Of a stretch of DNA of 64,000 nt, positions 1-11,723 are shown piece after piece. Within the stretch, counting starts at the first letter, position 1. Every line of letters starts with the position of its first letter. Position numbers and translations under genes: made by a program. This stretch comes from Cordia subcordata (taxonomy: Eukaryota; Streptophyta; Magnoliopsida; Boraginales; Cordiaceae): the NCBI GenBank assembly GCA_028554755.1, contig JAPTOF010000005.1, positions 9,619,501 through 9,683,500 of the forward strand, written 5' to 3'. The notes below the pieces were generated by a model. It saw nothing but the letters and a program-made list of their open reading frames with translations. It ran no database searches and was not told the origin of the DNA.

Positions 1-904
1 ATAGATTCTGAAATGTTTTGATCAACTTCACTAATTTTCTTGTACGGTCAATTCGATGGAAATTGATTAATAAAATGGTCCTCTAAAAACAATCGATTTT
101 TAATGAAGTCATCTAGAAATATTTAATTAATGTTGTATAAAGAAGAAATATCAGCTTTATTTTTAGATAATAAAAATAAATAAGTCAACTTTCAAGTATA
201 TGTTAAGTTTATGAAAGAGAAAATTATTTTAAAAAAAAACTTTATAACTAATTATAGAAGGAATGCAAATAATAATCTCACTTTTTTTATGATATAATTT
301 ATTTGGAAATCTGAACATCACATGTTCATCTGTATCTTCTACATGCTCCTTGAATTATTTAAGTTTCAATCTGATATATTTTGAATTATTACTCTTCTTA
401 TATACACATATAAAAAACTTTACGAGTTGATAAAAATAAAATATGATAAAGGTTGGTATGTCTATTTTTGTGTGTAATAAATGTTGTGTGGGGCTCATTG
501 AGTGAGAAGATTTTGACATCTCAAAAACTGTGCAATACGTTATAGCAGTACAAAAAAATTTTGGATTCGAGACGTAAAATTTTCCTCTTAAGTTTAAAAA
601 TTTTCATCTAAAAATGGATTAAGACATAATTTTTTTGTCCCAAAACCCTCGTATCAAATTTGAGAAGAAAATTCCGTTTCTAATTAAGACAAAAAATTTT
701 CCATCTCAAATTCCGTATCAAATATGTATTAATTTATTAGAAAATTTTATTCAATTTTTTTGTCTCAAATTCGTCTCAAATTTATTTTAAATTAAGATGA
801 AAAAATTCCGTCTTAAATCTACCAATTTTTAGTATTGTTTAGTAAGTCATGAATTTTTATTTTTATTTTATGTTGCATAAAGAAAAATATTTATGTGTGA
901 GATG
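1..904. other. AT-rich spacer with possible small DNA element
   Basis: No gene seen. From about 545 to 837 a motif of the type AAAATTTTCCGTCTCAAATT recurs in both orientations, and the two edges read as loose inverted repeats (TACAAAAAAATTTTGG on the left; TACTAAAAATTGG on the opposite strand on the right). This looks like a non-autonomous DNA transposon with subterminal repeats, but no convincing target duplication was found, so the element is only suggested. Confidence 0.3.
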
Positions 905-921
905 AAAGAAATAGGAATAAT

Positions 922-1179
922 GCCCCTAGGGGCATAGGTGAGTTGGTAAGTGGCTAGGTGACTGAGGTGAAGACACCCTGATAACGCGGGATCGAGTCCG
1001 TGTGGTGGCAGTACTCCGCTGAAATATTGCGGGGGCTGTTGCTGGATTTCCTCGCCCGTTGGTCCTCTCCTTGGTCGGGCTGTCACTCACGCACATCCCA
1101 TGATTAATTTCCCGCCTGGTTAAGGGGCCTCTGGCCAGATGAGAAAGGAGTTCTCCTTTGGTTAACCCTTAAAAAAAAA
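922..1179 (+). mobile_element. tRNA-derived SINE, copy 1
   Basis: About 250 bp beginning GCCCCTAGGGGCATAGG. It carries an A-box-like TAGGTGAGTTGG and a B-box-like GGATCGAGTCC (RNA polymerase III internal promoter) and ends TTAACCCTT plus a poly-A tail. It is flanked by a perfect 17-bp target duplication, AAAGAAATAGGAATAAT, at 905-921 and 1180-1196, the hallmark of LINE-assisted retroposition. It is homologous to the copies at 63677 (+) and 9357 (-). There is no protein-coding capacity. Confidence 0.88.
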
Positions 1180-1444
1180 AAAGAAATAGGAATAATACAT
1201 CCTAAGCCACTGCAGCAATATCAAGCATTGATATCCTACCTGTGGACAGTGAGAAGTGCAAAGACCTGGCGATATAGTGCAAAGATGTCAGTGGCACGAG
1301 ACAATGAATCTAGTAGTGACGCTTGACAACTTTAGTTTCGGAAGCAAAAGTTTGTTTCAAGAGTGACCAGCAACAGTATACATATGGATAAGTTATCCCT
1401 TGATAATTTGACATTGTTCCTACAAGATTTTAATTCAGTAGTAC

Positions 1445-1815
1445 GTATTTTTTGTTACAATTAGAGTAAGTGTAGCAAAATAAAATAATAACTTTTATTC
1501 TAGTAAGGTTTTAAGTGTAACAAATAAAATAATGTTAGGTTTCTATTGGGTAACAATGCCATTGAAATTTTTATATTTAATTCTTTTAAGATAGCAAAAA
1601 AATTGTTACCCTTAAAAATATAACTAATAGAAAATTGAAAAATGTATGCTTTTATTATGTGCCTATGTTAGTTACACTAGTTGCATCTCTAAGAGTAACA
1701 TATATTTGCTACGTTCCTAATGTGCAACAAACATTTCTTACTTTTTCAAGTGTCACATAAATTTTTAGTTAAAAACTCTTATATTTGGATCAAGTGTAAC
1801 TAGTTAAATATGCTT
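1445..1815. repeat. Dispersed repeat with TGTTAC/GTGTAAC motifs, copy 1
   Basis: AT-rich block in which TTGTTAC and AAGTGTAAC recur many times in both orientations. Long stretches match the block at 6390-6665, for example TTGAAATTTTTATATTTAATT and AATAACTTTTATTCTAGT. This arrangement resembles subterminal repeats of a DNA transposon. No termini or target duplication were resolved. Confidence 0.5.
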
Positions 1816-2021
1816 CACGTCTAAATATAATTACCAACTAAAAAATGTACAGCTTGTTATTGCCTTGATTTCTTGTATTGTATTTTTAATCCATAATTTC
1901 ACTTGCAAATGACGTATCTTTCAACGATGTACATTGTATATATTACAGTATTTTTTAAGCTAATTGGACTCTGAAGAATGTTCTTGTCCATGTGTAAGTA
2001 CGCTAATATTAGTTTTTCAAA

Positions 2022-2226
2022 AGGGTGTGTATTATATTGACTGATATGCAAGTATATCTGGTCCATACATATATACATATACATACATACATATATATAT
2101 ATATATGTATGTATCTATATGTATATATGTATGGACCAGATATATATATATATATATATATGTATGTATATGTATATATGTATGGACCAGATATACTTGC
2201 ATATCATTCAATATAATACACACCCT
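2022..2226. repeat. Near-perfect 205-bp fold-back palindrome
   Basis: Terminal arms AGGGTGTGTATTATATTGA and its complement enclose inverted arms that include GATATGCAAGTATATCTGGTCC and extend into TA/GTAT microsatellite. The right arm is partly duplicated internally: the block GTATATATGTATGGACCAG occurs twice, around 2118-2140 and 2172-2190. It could be a fold-back MITE or a palindrome grown by replication slippage; no target duplication is evident. Confidence 0.75.
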
Positions 2227-3359
2227 ATATATATATAGCGACAGCAAAATTGTAGTAGGATAAACATGGATCAAGCAAAAGATGGAGATATCCTAGTGAT
2301 ATCGTAACAGAAAAATATACAATTTAAAAAATTCAAACAATAGTACAACTCTATCAATTGTTGATACAGACAGACAACTAGCTAGTTTCTAATTAGTTAA
2401 TATTGGTATTTTTTTTGGGTTAGTGCTAATAATGTTGTTAAGATCAGCCAGTAGTTTTTCATGGTTTTGTTCTAAGGATGACTCGAGATTTGTATTTTTC
2501 TATGAAATTAATGTATTCAATTCTTGTGACGGATTATGGCTGGATACATCACATAGAGATCTAAGTGCTCCACTAAAATATCAAATTAACAATGCTAGTT
2601 GGTGGCATCAAGAGCTAAGATGTTTTCGAGTTGCATACTTTCAACCTTTTTAGTGCTTTTGGTGATCATTTCATGAACTAACTTCCTCACTGATGAAAAA
2701 GTTTTCGTTGTTGCCAAGCACCTTAGAAAAACTTAGTTGTATACATGGAAACGTTTCGTTACAACTTGGCATTTACGAAAGAAATATAATATATAAATTT
2801 TGTAATTAAACATAATGTTAAGAATTTGGGGTGTTGATAAAGCAAGAAATATGTATATGATAGAAGCACATATTTAACATGGTTCAGCATAACGCCTACA
2901 GAAATGAAAGAAGGAATACACCACGAAGAAAGACAAAGTCACTAACTTAATACATAAAGTAGTATATATCTAGAACACAAGAAGAGACTAATCACTATAG
3001 GAACATGTGTTCTAATTTGGTCAAAATTAAGATTCTTAAAATCCAATCAAAATATGAACCACACCTTACAATATACAATGATGATGAAATTATATGTAGC
3101 TCATTATTAAATATCTCTAACAAAATAATAGGTTGAATAGACATAATCTTGTGTAATTCAATAGGTATCATGCATCATTTTGAAAAGGAGAGGGGTTATG
3201 AGGGATGTGTAAAATACATGAGGGTCGACACATTTCAAATAAATTACAAAGGGATCCAACAACACTTTTTATTTTATTATAACATTCATATTATGAAAGA
3301 ATTCAAATCTTTAAAAATATCATTTACACACACCGATTTATAGATCTTCCATCTATGTC
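2227..3359. other. Spacer, nothing recognised
   Basis: AT-rich sequence without a supported gene. Short open frames lack codon-level similarity to any family I recognise. Confidence 0.5.
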
Positions 3360-3366
3360 TAACTTA

Positions 3367-3798
3367 CCGGTGGTGGCGGAGCTAGGTGGGCAAGTGGAGG
3401 CAGCCTCCCCCCAGCCCAAAAAAATCCAAAGAATTCTTACACTTATTTACCAAAAGAAATATTTTTACATGCATTCCCCCCGCCCCGCCCCCCCCCCCCC
3501 AACCCAGAACAAAACAACCAAAAAAAGGAATTTTTTTATTAATAAGTTCGTATTTATATTTTTTATCTTTTTCTATTTTAAAAGATTATCTAACATTGAT
3601 TAGCAATCTAAAAGTTCAAATACTGTCACTTATATATTTTATTTTTAATGATTCTCAATAATAATGTCACCTAACCTTACATGTAATTTTCTATATATAT
3701 GAAATTTTATTACAAAATTTTCCATTGATTTTTTTTTTATTTTCCGTAAAAAGAATTAATATTTCAACCCCTATATTGAAATCTTGACTTCGCCACTG
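3367..3798. mobile_element. TIR element (GTGGCGGAG type) with 7-bp target duplication
   Basis: Begins CCGGTGGCGGAGCTAGG and ends CTTGACTTCGCCACTG, imperfect terminal inverted repeats of a type common in plant genomes. A perfect direct repeat TAACTTA flanks it at 3360-3366 and 3799-3805. The interior holds a long C tract (about 3475-3500) and no coding capacity. A 7- to 8-bp duplication fits hAT-type elements, but superfamily assignment is inference. Confidence 0.65.
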
Positions 3799-3805
3799 TA
3801 ACTTA

Positions 3806-6389
3806 GATCAACCAACTTGAAGCAGTGCAGAAAATAGCTGTAGCATAAGTTGACAGAGGAAGGGCAGGGCTATCCAGACTAGTTAGTGCCTAGGCATCCT
3901 TGTATCTCAAAAGCAAAGTGCTCAGGCATCCTTGTATCTCAAAAGCAAAAACAAGATGGGGGAAAGAAAACGCACAAGTTAATTCAAAAACCTCGGATAC
4001 GAATCAATTTGCAATTTACTGAAACACTAGTATCTGCATGAAATTGCCCACTGATGGTGCATCTATGAAAGTGCACACCCATTTCAAGTAAATTAAACAT
4101 TGACCCAAGCGAAAAACTAACATAAACAAAACTAAGTTTTATTTCACTTGGCCAAGTTGATTATATATAGATCTAATGATGCCCTTCATTCTTATTGAAA
4201 GCGGTTTTCTCCATTATTAGTTTTATGGGTTTATTTTCATCACAATAGTTCATCACAATAGTCCCTAAACTATATATTTTGTCGTATTTTAGTCGTTGAC
4301 TTTTAAATTGAACCTTGTACTACTTGAACCCCTAAAATGAATATTTTTTAACGGCTAACAACTTCCTATTTATCAAAGTCTAAAGACTACAACGTTCCAT
4401 TTATCAAATTCCAGAGACTAAAATATTTATTTTCAAAGTGAAGAGACTAAAATGAGACAAAATCAATAGTTCAAGAATTATTAGAAGAATAAATCCAGTT
4501 TTATATATGTGAGCTCTCGTGTGAGTTTAATAATTAACTAACTTCATATTTTCGCACCCTCTAACAAATATTTGAACTTATTAATTGATCTCATCTTGTA
4601 ATACGTCTAAACTATTTAGAACCGTTCTCCCTCGTCTATGTTATCCTAGCTCGATCCATTAGCGTAACTCCGACCTTCTATATTGCAATTTTTTATCTTG
4701 TTCCAATATACTAATCTCTGCTAGTTACATACTCAGCCCGGCCAAAAGAAAAGGAAAAGCAAAAAGAAAAAAAAATGAAGATTCATGTTATCTCTTAGAA
4801 AATCATCTAAATTCTTATATAATTCTCAAATGGCATCCGTTTTGACTACAAAATCTTTATCTTGACTAACAATCTTTTTGGACAAGGACGAACCACGCAT
4901 ACCCGCCCTTGCTTGTTGATATTATATTAATGCTTATTGACGTTAAAAATAGTACTCGAGCAATATCATCCAAGCATACATTCTATACTACAGTAGCATT
5001 TTTCACACGCAATTATTATTCCTTAGTACAACTCCATATATATTAATTATTCAGAACTATGCGTTATAATTTAATGTGGCTTATGAACTAGGGTTTCATG
5101 ATCTTTTTATGTCTGCTACAGATATAGTTTTACAAACTAAATCTTTTTTTTTTTTTGCTTTGAGTTAAGCTATTCCCAAGTCATATTAAACTTGAGACTA
5201 ATATTTATTGGATCAGGAGATGTTAAAAAAAAATCCTCCCAACAAGTGAACTTCTCGAAATTCAAACTGATACTCTCCTCTTTACAGGAATGAGGCAGTT
5301 ACTACCTCACCAACAACTTGTTGGTACAAACCAAATCTTTTCATAATATTATTATAATTAATATTATAAGTAGTACATCTGCTGGTTGTGAACTATTACA
5401 TTAATTCAGCATAATTTACTAATAAGTTATAGTTATTGAATCTTTCTTATAGATTATAACAGTATAAGTAAATTTATTCTCATTATTAGGTGGCCCTAGA
5501 CACATGTCAAATAAAAAGGATCGATGATGATTTCAAGCAATCCAAAATAAAAAGCGGGTGTGTCCTAAAATATGGCTTTATGGTCTCATTCTTATTGCTA
5601 AATATGTCCATAAAACTTACTCATCGACCAGCCTTTGGCCTCCCTTAAATTAAAAAAAAAAAAGAATTCCAGAAAACCCGCTCACCAACCGCTCAATCTT
5701 GTCATGGGCCAAACATGCAAAAAATTTAGCAGGTTGGATGTTCCATAGTCGCACTACAATATAATCTAACGATAATCTTTTCAAAGATTGTGTGTTGCTC
5801 TTTTGGTTTGATCAGAAAATTTTTAAACATGAATATACCATCAGCTTAATTAGAGAAGGACTATTGTGTATTACACAACTTCAGCTACAGACAAAATGGG
5901 TTCCAGCAGAAATAAATCCCTTTATTTCCGGACATGGCATTCTAAAAAATAACTAAAAAAATATGCAAATGGTCTTTTATAGTAGTGTCTTCAAACATTC
6001 TCAAAGAAAGGTTACAGTTCATCAATGTGGAAAAAAACAAGAAGCATCAATATTTATTTTTGCATTGAAAACTAATGACCCAGATTACACGCAAATCCCA
6101 ACTACTTGTTGGATATAAATGATTAATGAATAATTATGTGATAAAGTTAAAGGGGTCAACTTTGAGAAAATGAACAAAATAGCTTTGTTTTTGGACTATT
6201 TTAATTGATGGGTTTCGATAAAATTAAACTTACTGCTGGTGATGATTACTTGAACTTTGCAAATATCAGTTGAAATCAAGCATTGCTTGGAACTCAATTA
6301 CGGACGGTTTTTGCGAACATTTTGTTCTATTATCATCCCTAATCCCATAATGAGTGCTTCTCTATGGAACTATAAGATCTTAGGTTAGC
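3806..6389. other. AT-rich spacer with a tandem duplication
   Basis: No gene supported over about 2.6 kb. The one clear structure is a 26-bp block beginning AGGCATCCTTGTATCTC repeated at 3892-3917 and 3924-3949 (period 32). Confidence 0.5.
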
Positions 6390-6665
6390 AATTACACATT
6401 TTTTGTTACGCTTAAAGTGTAAAAGAGTAAAAAATAACTTTTATTCTAGTCATGATTTTAAGCATAACAAAATATTTAACGTTTCCAACTATAACAATGA
6501 TATTGAAATTTTTATATTTAATTTTTTACGATAGCAAAAACTTTGAAAATGCATTTGTTACATCTCAAAGTGTGATAAATATTAACTATGCTTCTAAGTG
6601 TAACATCAATTTTAGATTGCATTGCAAATTGTTACATCTCAATCAAGTATAACTAGTTAATTTTA
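6390..6665. repeat. Dispersed repeat with TGTTAC/GTGTAAC motifs, copy 2
   Basis: Second copy of the block at 1445-1815, same orientation. It contains repeated GTTACATCTCAA and AAGTGTAAC motifs and the shared stretch TTGAAATTTTTATATTTAATT. The two copies differ by many substitutions and indels, so they are old. Confidence 0.5.
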
Positions 6666-8303
6666 TTATAACTTTAAATGTATATGTATATATATAATCC
6701 AGAGCACGAGAAATCGGAAACAAGCTCTAGTTTTGTTAGCTTTATCTATCTTGCATTAGAGTTCGAGAGAGTTCAGATTGCTAGTTTCTTTCTTCCTTTC
6801 TATTTTCCTTTTTTGGGTAATTTAATGTGTTCTTACTAAAGAAAAAGATTGTTATATCTTTGAAGGATTACCAAAAAGAGTCGTCAGCACTACAGTAGAG
6901 TGCTAAATTTGTAAGCATATCGAGTCAAACTCTAGCCTCAGCTCTTATTTGGCATTTCCATCTTACACTTGTTATCGCTATTGATTTTAGTGCATATGTA
7001 CAAACACACACAAATATGCCCCGTAATTTAGTTTAAGTAAAAATTGTCCCATGTATTTGTATTAGAGATCTTATCCCATTATATTCCTAGCAAGCTTAAG
7101 GATTTAACCCTAAAATAATTTTTGCCAGAGCTCTGCCCAACTCAAATTATTTGTGCTTAATTTCTTGTGCTAGCTATTTGAAAAGTAAATAAATCCAGAA
7201 TTGATCTTTAAATTATATTTTGACAACATATTTTACTACTTAATTTCATATTAATAGCACGTGGTTAACCATTCAGATATTTTTTATCATCTTATTACAT
7301 GACATCCTAACTTGGAGTATTGTAAGTGCAGTTTTTTTTTTTTAATTATTATTATTAATATTTGAATTAAAAAGTTATGACCATTGAATTTGGAAACACA
7401 AAGCTAATGTGATTGGAATTGAACTGGGCTATTTACTGGAAGTGGATATTACTTTGGGCCCGAGACAGCAGCTGAGAACACTCCGGTTGGACATGCTTAA
7501 AAGACCAAGAGGTTCAATGGTAGAGATTTCAGAATGGCAGCAGAAGATGCTAATTCTATTTGACTACTCTCAACTTAGGGTAATACTTGCATGTTGAAGT
7601 GCCTCAATTAGGAGAGAATTTGGATAGGCAGATTATACAGCTAAATTAGGAGAGAATTTGACTACTCTTCACACAACATGAAACCCAAATCGTAGGAATC
7701 AAAATCCAAACCCTAGGTTTAGTCTTCTAGCTTAACATGTCAAAATACATGAATTAAATTTGAAATTTCAGCTCAAAATTAAAAATAAGTATGCCCTTGT
7801 AGTTCAAAAATTGAGTTAATGCTTCCCGTTTGATTTATAGCTAAAAACAACTTTTCTCTCTTTAAGTTTTGCTCCAAAAAGCCCAAAAAAGATGCACAAA
7901 TTTGCAGTGCAAATTGACTAAAATAAAAGCTAAAAAGAAAACAAAGAAAAGAGAGAGAAAATATGGGCCTGTTTGGTTATTGTCTTTAAAAATAGAAAAA
8001 TTTGTCTAGAAAGACTATTTTTTTTTTAGTCTTTAAAAAAAAAGGAGTTCTTCTGAATAGTTGTTTTAGAAACATAAAACAAATAACAACAAAAAGATAT
8101 TTTTCATTAAGTTCTCAAAAACTTTACAATAAGAAAGAGGAGTCTATGAATTGTTTATTTTCATAAGATAAAAATTATGATTTGTTTTGAATTTTTATAA
8201 CACACATGTGATAAGATTTCTTAAATTTTAGAAAAATGTGTTTTATATGCTTGGCTGCTTGCGGCTTCCCCTTTTAAAATGTGTGTGTGAGTTGCTTATA
8301 TAA
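6666..8303. other. Spacer with a lone MITE end
   Basis: No gene recognised. At about 7972 a GGGCCTGTTTGGTTATTG end typical of the GCCTGTTTGG MITEs elsewhere in the window occurs without a detectable partner end, suggesting a truncated copy. Confidence 0.4.
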
Positions 8304-8650
8304 GAGAGAGAGAGAGAGAGGGAGAGAGAGAGAGAGTTGTGTTGTGGTATTGGGGGAATTGGGGGGAATTTTGGGTTTTGTCTGTGTAAACGGGTTTTGG
8401 GTTGGCCGAAGTGGGTAGCAAAATAGGTGGGTCTGTTTGTTTGTCTCTCTGGTTTGGGTTATGGCGGGCTTGGGGTGAAGGTAGTGCTTAGGATTTTCTT
8501 TAAGTGGGCCGAATGGGGGTTTTGTTGGTGTGGGCCGATTTGGTCTGCTGTGGCTTAAAAGAATGGGCTGCTAATTTCAGTTAGAATTTAGGGGGCTTTG
8601 GGTCAAATGTTGAGGACCGCCTTGGGCCGCCCTTTTTTCACAGTGTAACC
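8304..8650 (+). repeat. GA microsatellite followed by a G/T-rich, strand-skewed tract
   Basis: An imperfect (GA)n run at about 8304-8336 is followed by about 300 bp very rich in G and T on the plus strand, with runs such as GGGGGAATTGGGGGGAATTTTGGG and repeated GTGGGCCGA-type phrases. It is abruptly followed by an A-rich tract (8650-8860). No open frame is recognised; the tract may belong to the degraded retrotransposon next to it. Confidence 0.5.
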
Positions 8651-8869
8651 TAAAATCAATTAAACTTAACTCAAAAAAGAAATCAAAAATAAAATTTACT
8701 AACGAAATAAATAAAGTAAAATACAATCAAAGAAAATAAAATAGAATAAACAATAGAAATCGATGTCAACAAAAATTAAACAAAAATAAAACTAACAAAT
8801 TAAACTAAAATTGCTAAAAAAAAACTCACAAAATTACCTAAAATTCTAAAATGCATACAAAGCAAGAAA

Positions 8870-9960
8870 TTCAGCAAGTAATAAAAACCCAAATGCACAA
8901 AGTTAAGCCTGAAAATATTAACACATCACTTAATATTTTAAATAAAGGAGCCATTTTGTCAACTGACTGAGACATGAATCGAATAAGTGCTACTACCTTT
9001 CCTGTTGGTGATTGTGTGTCGTTTACTGAAGTTAGTGGCTGCAAGTCGAGGACCGCTTTTACCTTATTGGGATTGGCCTCAATCCGTGGCTCTAACTTCG
9101 AAGGCACATTTTTCTCAATTCAATTTTATCCCATACGTAGTCATTGTTTGAAAGGTTTCTGTCAGGTCCTTCAAATGCTCAACCTTGGACCAACTTTTTA
9201 TCAGCATGCCCTCTGTACAGACTTCCACACTAAATCCTATCTAGTCTTTGTAAAACTTTTTGACAATCCACCGATATGTCCCATCGGCATTTTTTAGCTC
9301 GAAAGGCGTCACCTTGTAGCATATTCCATGGTCAGTGATGAAGGAAGTCTTTTCTTTAAAAGGGTTAACTAACCCTTAACTGCGCGAGAGGTAAATCGAG
9401 GATGTGCGTGAGTGGCGGCCGACTGCGAGAGGACCAACTGACGTGAAAATCCAAAGAATATTTCGCAATATTTCAAAGAAAGATCGCCACACGAACTCGA
9501 TCCCGCGTTGTCAGGGTGTCACCACCCTAATCACCTGGCCACTTACCAACTCACCTATGCCCCTGGGGGCAGGAAGTCTTTTCTTGATCTTAGGCAGTGA
9601 TGATATAATTGTACCCCTTGAATAAGTCCATGAAGGTTAACACTTCCACCCTGGAGGGGGCATCTACCAGCTGACCTATTCCGGGTAAAGGGAAGTTGTC
9701 TTCAGCAGGCCTGATGCAAATTGGTAAAGTCGATGCATAATCTCCACTTACCCCTGACTTCTTCACAAGGACCATATTTGCACCCAAGTCGAGGTAATAT
9801 ACTTCCCTAATGTACCCGCCCATTAAGAGTTTATTAACTTCCTCTTTAATTGCCTTCAATTTTTGTTGTCCCAAAGGCCCTCCTTTGTGGCCTGACTGAT
9901 CGGAAGCTCAGATTTATGTTGAGTTGGTACCATATCACCTCTAGATTAATTCCTACAAAT
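8870..9960 (-). pseudogene. Degenerate Ty3/gypsy pol (reverse transcriptase) relic
   Basis: On the minus strand, pieces of gypsy polyprotein appear in order. Near 9870-9600 is an RT start (IKEEVNKLL, GYIREVYY, VLVKKSGVSG, FPLPGIGQLVDA, FMDLFKGYNYI). Around 9360-9290 is a piece resembling the TSFITDHG and FELKNADGTY region. Near 9110-8930 is the RT/RNase H linker (IEANPNKVKAVLDLQPLTSV, FMSQSVDKMAPLFK). Stops and frameshifts break the frame, the YxDD region is lost, and a SINE interrupts it at 9357-9570. No LTRs could be assigned, so this is an old fragment. Confidence 0.7.
9357..9570 (-). mobile_element. tRNA-derived SINE, copy 2 (internally deleted)
   Basis: Reverse-strand copy of the SINE at 922 and 63677. 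Its 5' part (boxes A and B, GGATCGAGTTC-type) is intact toward 9570. Near the 3' end about 40 bp are missing between the terminal GTTAAC block and the GAGGTAAATCGAGG block. A perfect 15-bp target duplication AGGAAGTCTTTTCTT flanks it (9342-9356 and 9571-9585). It sits inside the gypsy pol relic, so it inserted after that element. Confidence 0.85.
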
Positions 9961-11102
9961 GATGCCAATTGATAATCTTGAGATTATCAGTAGATCTTTT
10001 GAGCCTTAACTCCTCAACGTCCAACTTGTATGTGGCTTGGGGGTCTGCCTGTGAGACAAAGGAAGAAGAGCTATTGGAGAAAAGTAAGACACCAGTGTGG
10101 CAATGGCCAAATGAACTTCGACACGCAAGAGTGATGGGACCGAACTGGAGTTTAGCAAGGAATGATGCAAAAGCTGTACGAGTGCATACCTTGTTTGTTG
10201 CTTCAGTTTGGATAATACATAGCTTTTGTTGAGCTTATTTAGGTGACGTTGTCTTAGTAAGACTAGTATGTAAGAATTAGTGAAGGAATCTAACTCTGAC
10301 TAGTATGTAAGAATTAGTGAAGGAATCTAACTCCTTGACCAGCTCAGAGTATATTGCGATATACTCAGGCCTAGCTCAGATAGACTCGGAGCCACATGGG
10401 GGGAGATCTCGGGTACAACTCGAGTCAACGCCTTTCAGGTTAGTAGAGGCCTTGAACCTGGTATAGGTAGGTCGAGTCAGCCATGGCCCATATCACCCAA
10501 GTTACTCTTTTCTTGTGGGACATTTAACAATATTTATAGAAAAAGATGTTAAATTATTACAATGTATGAAGAAGAAATGTAATTATAAAATAGCTATTCA
10601 AAAAAATGAATATGTTTGTCTTATTCAAATGGTATCATTCATTATTTATTTGTCATTATTTAGTTTTTTAAATTTGTTTGTATTAATCAAATTAGATTGT
10701 TTTACCTCATTTCTCCCATGCAACGAATGAATAATACACCAATTTATTTAAAAATAAAAATCTTTATGTAATACATTTAGAAATGATATGAATTATGTAC
10801 CACCAGTTTTTTTCAAATGCTATGTTAAAAAATATGAGCATGCGAGACATATTTCTATATACATTCTTTGAAGCCAATCAAAGATCATTTTGGCATCTAT
10901 CTGTCGTTAGAAAGTGAATGGTTAACAACTTGATAACTTCTTTTGCTACGCCATTGATAAATCCATTGAATTTGACACAATTTTCCGTTAAATGTATTGG
11001 TCGGTTGATGCTCTAAATTAACTTTCGTCATCACGACAACGACAAATTTGACCAATCTTAAACAGGTTTTTTCTATTTTTTTTCCCTTTTTGTCGAGATC
11101 TC
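9961..11102. other. Spacer with tandem duplication, possible retroelement remnant
   Basis: No gene supported. A 37-bp unit beginning GACTAGTATGTAAGAATTAG is tandemly duplicated at 10261-10333. The stretch 10330-10500 is less AT-rich and reads like non-coding retroelement sequence, but it cannot be assigned. Confidence 0.4.
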
Positions 11103-11104
11103 AG

Positions 11105-11723
11105 AGCTTGTTTGGATAATATTATTTTTAAGTGCTTAAAAGCAGCTCGTGCGCATAAGCAAAAAGTTATTTATAAGCAAATTATAAATAAGTAGAGATG
11201 TGTTTAAATAATATGTGCTTATAAACTGTTGACATGTTTGATAAGTAAGTGTTTGTAGGTAATATGGTGTTTATAGATAACATGCATTGATAGTTAAAAT
11301 GATTAAAAAATGACATATCATTAATTAATGTGGTACTTTGCTAAATTAGTTTTTTTATTGGTCAAACTAAGAGCTTAAAAAAAAAAAAAAGCTGATTGGA
11401 TTGGTTTTTTTCAAAAAAAAAATTTTAATAGGTTTTGAAAAATAGTATTTTTTTAAAATCTGAAAATTTTGACTTCTAAAAAAGTTGTATTTGAGCTTTT
11501 TTTAGAGTTTCAATTTTTTACAAACCAAATCAAATAATTATTGTAAATTTAATATAACATTTTTTAAAAAAAATATTTTTTTATAAAAAAAACCAATCCA
11601 AACATGCTCTAGTGCTTTTTTCCCCTAGCTTATAAGCCATCAGAAGTGCTTATAAGTTATTGCCAAACATGTAAGTTCCCTTTTTTGTCTTTTAGCTTGT
11701 TCAAAGCTTAGCCAAACAGGCTC
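11105..11723. mobile_element. MITE with GAGCCTGTTTGG ends, carrying a nested MITE
   Basis: Ends GAGCTTGTTTGG and CCAAACAGGCTC form terminal inverted repeats. The interior is rich in CTTATAAG/GCTTATAA palindromes, as in the copies at 41349 and 43322. A second element is nested at about 11391-11615, bounded by GATTGGATTGGTTTTTTT and its complement AAAAAAACCAATCCAAAC. No coding capacity. hAT affiliation is inferred from the ends; an 8-bp target duplication was not confirmed. Confidence 0.6.

Noticed and set aside
868..1086. Open frame in SINE copy 1 (similar ones at 9404 and 63493)
   Set aside because: SINEs do not code; the frame follows from the GC-richer body.
2025..2274. Open frames on both strands in the TA/GTAT palindrome
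   Set aside because: They are low-complexity Tyr/Ile/Met/His translations of microsatellite in an inverted repeat, not genes.
7409..7597. 62-codon open frame near 7.4 kb
   Set aside because: No recognisable family, no exon partners and no promoter context; length is within chance.
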